In this document: positions 58,644 to 64,000 of the stretch, piece by piece | Position numbering within the stretch: position 1 is the stretch's first letter | How the letters are laid out: each line of letters starts with the position of its first letter | Source of the DNA: Delphinapterus leucas | Lineage: Eukaryota; Chordata; Mammalia; Artiodactyla; Monodontidae | DNA: 64,000 bases | Assembly: GCF_002288925.2 (NCBI RefSeq) | Contig: NW_022098036.1 | Span: 38,073,022 to 38,137,021, forward strand | Reading direction: 5' to 3' | Notes under the pieces: model-generated | Seen by the model: only the letters and a program-made list of their open reading frames with translations | Told to the model about the DNA's origin: nothing | Databases searched by the model: none | Position numbers and translations under genes: made by a program

Positions 58644-61600
58644 CTTTTTAAACATCTTTATTGGAGTACAATTGCTTTACAATGGTATGTTAGTTTCTGC
58701 TTTAAAACAGAGTGAATCAGCTATACATATACATTTATCCCCATATCTCCTCTCTCTTGCATCTCCCTCCCACCCTCCCTATCCCACCCCTCTAGGTGGT
58801 CACAAAGCAACGAGCTGATCACCATGTGCTATGCTGCTACTTCCCACTAGCTATCTATTTTACATTTGGTAGTATATATAAGTCCATGCCACTCTCTCAC
58901 TTCATCCCAGCTTACCCTTCCCCCTCCCTGTGTCCTCAAGTCCATTCTCTATGTCTGTGTCTTTATTCCTGTCCTCCCCCTAGGTTCTTCAGAACCACTT
59001 TTTTTTTTTTTTTTTTAGATTCCATATAGCATATGGTATTTGTTTTTCTCTTTCTGACTCATTTCACTCCAGGTCCATCCACCTCACTATAAATAACCCA
59101 ATTTTGTTTCTTTTTATGGCTGAGTAATATTCCATTGCATATATATGCCACATCTTCTTCATCCATTCATCTGTCAATGGACACTTAGGTTGCTTCCATA
59201 TCCTGGCTATTGTAAATAGTGCTGCAATGAACATTGTGGCACATGTCTTTTTATGAATTATGGTTTTCTTAGGGTATATGCCCAGTAGTGGGATTGCTGG
59301 GTCGTATGGTAGTTCTATTTTTACTTTTTTAAGGAACCTCCATACTGTTCTCCATAGGGCTGTATCAATTGACATTCCCACCAACAGTGCAAGAGGGTTC
59401 CCTTTTCTCCACACCCTTTCCAGCATTTATTGTATCTAGATTTTTTGATGATGGCCATTCTGACTGGTGTAAGGTGATACCTCATTGTAGTTTTGATTTG
59501 CATTTCTCTAATGATTAGTGATGAGCATCCTTTCATGTGTTTGTGGGCAATCTGTATATCTTCTCTGGAGAAATGTCTATTTAGGTCTTCTGCCCATTTT
59601 TGGATTGGGTTGTTTTTTTTCTGTTATTCAGCTGCATGAGCTGCTTGTAAATTTTGGAGATTAATCCTTTGTCAGTTGCTTCATTTGCAAATATTTTTTC
59701 CCATTCTGAGGGTTGTCTTTTTGTCTTGTTTATGGTTTCCTTTGCTGTGCAAAAGCTTTGAAGTTTCATTAGGTCCCATTTGTTTATTTTTATTTTATTT
59801 CCATTTCTCTAGGAGATGGGTCAGAAAGGATCTTGCTGTGATTTATGTCATAGAGTGCTCTGCCTATGTTTTCTTCTAAGAGTTTGATAGTTTCTGGCCT
59901 TCCATTTAGGTCTTTAATCCATTTTGAGCTTATTTTTGTGTATGGTATTAGGGAGTGTTCTGATCTCATACTTTTACATGTGCCTGTCCAGTTTTCCCAG
60001 CACCACTTATTTAAGAGGCTGTCTTTTCTCCACTGTATATTCCTGCCTCCTTTATCAAAGATAAGGTGACCATATGTGCGTGGGTTTATCTCTGGGTTTT
60101 CTATCCTCTTCCATTGATTTATATTTCTGTTTTTGTGCCAGTACCATGCTGTCTTGATTACTGCAGTTTTGTAGTATAGTCTGAAGTCAGGGAGCCTGAT
60201 TCCTCCACCTCCGTTTTTCTTTCTCAATATTGCTTTGGCTATTCAGGGTGTTTTGTGTTTCCATACAAATTGTGAAATTTTTTGTTCTAATTCTGTGAAA
60301 AATGCCAGTGGTAGTTTGATAGGGATTGCAGTGAATCTGTAGATTGCTTTGGGTAGTAGAGTCATTTTCACTACGTTGATTCTTCCAATCCAAGAACATG
60401 GTATATCGCTCCATGTATTTGTATCATCTTTAATTTCTTTCATCAGTGTCTTATAATTTTCTGCATACAGATCTTTTGTCTCCTTAGGTAGGTTTATTCC
60501 TAGATATTTTATTATTTTTGTTGCAATGGTAAATGGGAGAGTTTTCTTAATTTCACTTTCAGATTTTTCATCATTAGTGTATAGGAATACCAGAGATTTC
60601 TGTGTATTAATTTTGTATCCTGCTGCTTTACCAAATTCATTGATTAGCTCTAGTAGTTTTCTGGTAGCATCTTTAGGATTCTCTATGTATAGTATCATGT
60701 CACCTGCAAACAGTGACAGCTTTACTTCTTCTTTTCCGATTTGGATTCCTTTTATTTCCTTTTCTTCTCTGATTGCTGTGGCTAAAACTTCCAAAGCTAT
60801 GTTAAATAAGGGTGGTGAGAGTGGGCAACCTTGTCTTGTTCCTGATCTTAGTGGAAATGGTTTCAGTTTTTCACCATTGAGGACGATGTTGGCTGTGGGT
60901 TTGTCATATATGGTGTTTATTGTGTTGAGGAATTCCCTCTATGCCTACTTTCTGCAGGGTTTTTATCAGACACGGGTGTTGAATTTTTTGAAAGCTTTCT
61001 CTGCATCTATTGAGTTGATCATATGGTTTTTCTCCTTTAATTTGTTAATATGGTGTATCACATGATTGATTTGTGTATATTGAAGAATCCTTTGCATTCC
61101 TGGATTAACCCCACTTGATCATGGTGTATGATCATTGTAATGTGCTGTTGGATTCTGTTTGCTAGTATTTTGTTGAGGATTTTTGCATCTATGTTCATCA
61201 GTGATATTGGCCTGTAGTTTTCTTTCTTAGTGACATCTTTGTCTGGTTTTGGTATCAGGGTGATGGTGGCCTCGTAGAATGAGTTTGGGAGTATTCCTCC
61301 CTCTGCTATATTTTGGAAGAGTTTGAGAAGGATAGGTGTTAGCTCTTCTCTAAATGTTTGATAGAATTCGCCTGTGAATCCATCTGGTCCTGGGCTTTTG
61401 TTTGTTCGAAGATTTTTAATCACATTCTCAATTTCAGTGCTTGTAATTGGTCTGTTTATATTTCCTTTTTCTTCCTGGTTCAGTCTTGGAAGGTTGTGCT
61501 TTTCTAAGAATTTGTCCATTTCTTCCAGGTTGTCCATTTTACTGGCATATAGTTGCTTGTAGCAATCTCTCATGATCCTTTGTATTTCTGTACTGTCAGT

Positions 61601-63209
61601 TGTTACTTCTCCATTTTCATTTCTAATTCTGTTGATTTGAGTCTTCTCCCTTTTTTCTTGATGAGTTTGGCTAATGGTTTATGAATTTTGTTTATCTTCT
61701 CAAAGAACCAGCTTTTAGTTTTATTGATCATTGCTATCGTTTCCTTCATTTCTTTTTCATTTATTTCTATTTTGATCTTTATGATTTCTTTCCTTTGTAG
61801 TTTATTTGTTTTTCTTTCTCTAATTGCTTTAGGTGTAGGGTTAGGTTGTTTATTTGAGATTTTTCTTGTTACTTGAGGTAGGATTGTATTGCCATTAACT
61901 TCCCTCTTAGAACTGCTTTTGCTGCATCCCCTAGGTTTTGGATTGTTGTGTTTTCATTGTCATTTGTTTCTAAATATTTTTTGATTTCCTCTTTGGTTTC
62001 TTCAACGATCTCTTGGTTATTAAGTAGTGTATTGTTTATCCTCCATGTGTTTGTATTTTTTACACATTTTTTTCCTGTAATTGATATCTAGTCTCATAGC
62101 ATTGTGGTCGGAAAAGGTACTTGATACGATTTCAGTTTTCTTAAATTTACCAAGCCTTGATATGTGACCCAAGATATGATCTATCCTGGAGAATGTTTCA
62201 TGAGCACTTGAGAAGAAAGTGTATTCTGTTGTTTTTGGATGAAATGTCCTATAAATAGCAATGAATTCCATTTTGTTTAATGTATCATTTAAAGCTTGTG
62301 TTTCCTTATTTATTTTCATTTTAGATGATCTGTCTATTGGAGAAAGTGGGGTGTTGAAGTCCCCTACTATGATTGTGTTACTATTTCCCCTTTTATGGCT
62401 GTTAGCATTTGCCTTATGTATTGAGGTGCTCCCATGTTGGGTGCATAAATATTTACAATTGTTATATCTTCTTGGATTTATCCCTTGATCATTATATAGA
62501 GTCCTTCTTTGTCTCTTGTAATAGTCTTTATTTTAACATCTCTTTTGTCTGATATGAGTATTGCTACTCCAGCTTTCTTTTGATTTCCATTTGCATGGAA
62601 TATCTTTTTCCATTCCCTCACTTTCAGTTTGTATGTGTCCCTAGGTCTGAAGTGGGTCTCTTGTAGACAGCATATATACAGGTCTTGTTTTTGTATCTAT
62701 TCAGCCAGTCTATGTCTTTTGGTTGGAGCATTTAATCCATTTACATTTAAGGTAATTATGGATATGTATGTTCCTATTACCATTTTCTTAATTGTTTTGG
62801 GTTTGTTATTGTAGGACTTTCCTTCTCTTGTGTTTCCTGCCTAGAGAAGTTCCTTTAGTATTTGTTGTAAAGCTGGGTTCGTGGTGCTGAATTCTCTTAG
62901 CTTTTGCTTGTTTGTAAAGGTTTTAATTTCTCCGTCGAATCTGGATGAGATCCTTGCTGGGTAGAGTAATCTTGGTTGTAGGTTTTTCCCTTTTATCATT
63001 TTAAATATGTTCTGCCACTCCCTTCTGGTTTGCAGAGTTTCTGCTGAAAGTTCAGCTGTTAACCTTATGGGGATTCCCTTGTGTGTTATTTGTTGTTTTT
63101 CCCTTGCTGCTTTAAATATTTTTTCTTTGTATTTAATTTTTGATAGTTTGATTAATATGTGTCTTGGCATGTTTCTCCTTGGATTTATCCTGTATGGGAC
63201 TCTCTGCAC
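58644..63209 (-). mobile_element. L1 LINE, 5'-truncated, frameshifted (4.6 kb)
   Basis: Reverse-strand L1. The 3' UTR is at the low end; ORF2 (endonuclease, reverse transcriptase, C-terminal part) spans about 59060-62800 and the ORF1 C-terminal half about 62841-63200. Recognisable pieces: DPAIPLLGIYPKK and MEYYSAIKRNKIG near 59100-59350, [19 protein letters not shown] near 60480, [15 protein letters not shown] near 61350, and STTNPALQQILKELL at the ORF1 end. ORF2 is split into several frames, so it is dead. The element stops inside ORF1. A 7-bp flank TAAATGC occurs at 58637-58643 and 63210-63216, a plausible target-site duplication. Confidence 0.9.
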
Positions 63210-63220
63210 TAAATGCTTCA

Positions 63221-63431
63221 TTTTTTTTTTTTTTTTTTTTGTGGTACGCGGGCCTCTCACTGTTGTGGCCTCCCCTGTTGCGGAGCACAGGCTCCGGACA
63301 CACAGGCTCAGTGGCCATGGCTCACAGGCCCAGCCGCTCCGCGGCATGTGGGATCTTCCTGGACCGGGGCACGACTCGTGTCCCCTGCGTCAGCAGGCAG
63401 ACCCTCAACCACTGCGCCACCAGGGAAGCCC
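63221..63431 (-). mobile_element. CHR-2-type SINE at the L1 5' junction
   Basis: tRNA-derived SINE with a T20 run (its A tail) at the low end and the head ending CCAGGGAAGCCC. It is flanked by AAATGCTTCATTTT and AAGTGCTTCATTTT. It inserted within about 11 bp of the end of the L1, so it is younger than the L1. Confidence 0.9.
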
Positions 63432-63439
63432 TAAGTGCT

Positions 63440-63663
63440 TCATTTTTACACTTTATTTGCCAATTTAAAATAATAGACTGACAGAGACTGGGGAGCAGGA
63501 GGAAAGGGGAGTTAGTGTTTAATGGGTATAGAGTTTCAATTTGGGAAGATGAGAAAGTTCTGGAAATCGATAGTGGTGATGGTTGCTTAATAATGTGAAT
63601 GTACTTAATGCCATGGGTAAAATGGGAGCATTTTATGTTATGTGTGTTTTACTTTAATAATTT
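63440..63663 (+). mobile_element. Old L1 3'-end fragment
   Basis: Wording typical of older L1 3' UTRs: TTTAATGGGTATAGAGTTTC, then AAGTTCTGGAAATC, GTACTTAATGCCA and TTATGTGTGTTTTACTTTAA. It resembles the copy at about 31850-32185. Boundaries are approximate. Confidence 0.7.
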
Positions 63664-63976
63664 TTAAAAAATTTTATTTGTTTATATATTTGTTTTTGGC
63701 TGTGTTGGGTCTTCATTGCTGCATGTGGGCTTTCTGTAGTTGTAGCGAGCAAGGGCAACTCTTTGTTGTGCGTGGGCTCTAGGCATGCGGGCTTCAGTAG
63801 TTGTGGCACACGGGCTCAGTAGTTGTGGCACATGGGCTATAGAGCACAGGCTCAGTAGTTGTGGCACACGGGCTTTGCTGCTCCGCGGCATGTGGGATCT
63901 TCCCAGACCAGGGCTCGAACCCATGTCTCCTGCATTGGCAGATGGATTCTTAACCACTGTGTCACCAGGGAAGCCC
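63664..63976 (-). mobile_element. CHR-1-type (long) SINE
   Basis: Long form with GTAGTTGTGGCAC-type body repeats and the tRNA-like head ACCACTGTGTCACCAGGGAA at the high end. Confidence 0.85.
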
Positions 63977-64000
63977 TATTATTTTTATTTTTTTTGCGAT

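Noticed and set aside
58644..63209. The L1 as an active retrotransposon
   Set aside because: ORF2 is split among several frames and ORF1 is truncated at the 5' side.

Overview
This is mammalian nuclear DNA, almost certainly from a cetacean. It has large intron-exon genes with GT-AG splice sites, an AT-rich background full of retroposons, and one CpG island. About 22 tRNA-derived SINEs of the CHR-1/CHR-2 type were found (heads like 'GGCTTCCCTGGTGGCGCAG', bodies ending 'AGAGGCCCGCGTACCGC' plus an A tail). Abundant CHR SINEs of this form are typical of whales and dolphins. That family assignment and the human comparisons below come from memory; no search was run.

Layout. (1) Positions 1 to about 34140, + strand: the 3' half of STRN3 (striatin-3, SG2NA), a WD40 scaffold of the STRIPAK phosphatase/kinase complex. 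Eleven coding exons are placed to the base and splice together with no frameshift (466 complete codons plus a stop). They cover the linker and all seven WD repeats. The first two exons form a frame-preserving cassette pair, and one intron has a GC-AG donor. (2) About 32620-37270: the convergent gap holding both 3' UTRs, with several candidate poly(A) signals. (3) 37271-50148, - strand: a complete COCH gene (cochlin, an inner-ear extracellular matrix protein). Eleven coding exons give a predicted 551-residue protein: signal peptide, LCCL domain and two vWFA domains. (4) About 49550-51100: a CpG island at the COCH 5' end, with a likely 5'-UTR splice acceptor 23 bp before the ATG. (5) About 51100-64000: intergenic sequence with no recognisable host gene. 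It is dominated by repeats, including a 4.6 kb 5'-truncated, frameshifted L1 on the - strand, old L1/L2/MIR/MER5-like remnants and several CHR SINEs with clear target-site duplications.

STRN3 and COCH lie tail to tail, as I recall they do in other mammals. They share no obvious function. Nothing here resembles a new multi-gene system. The points most worth a second look are small: the GC-AG intron, a decayed copy of the last STRN3 coding exon about 1.4 kb upstream of the original, a SINE inserted about 13 bp beyond a splice donor, opposed SINEs around a single STRN3 exon, an extra leucine in the cochlin signal peptide, an oddly oriented TATA-like box in the COCH CpG island, and an unassigned segment near 22.1-22.4 kb.
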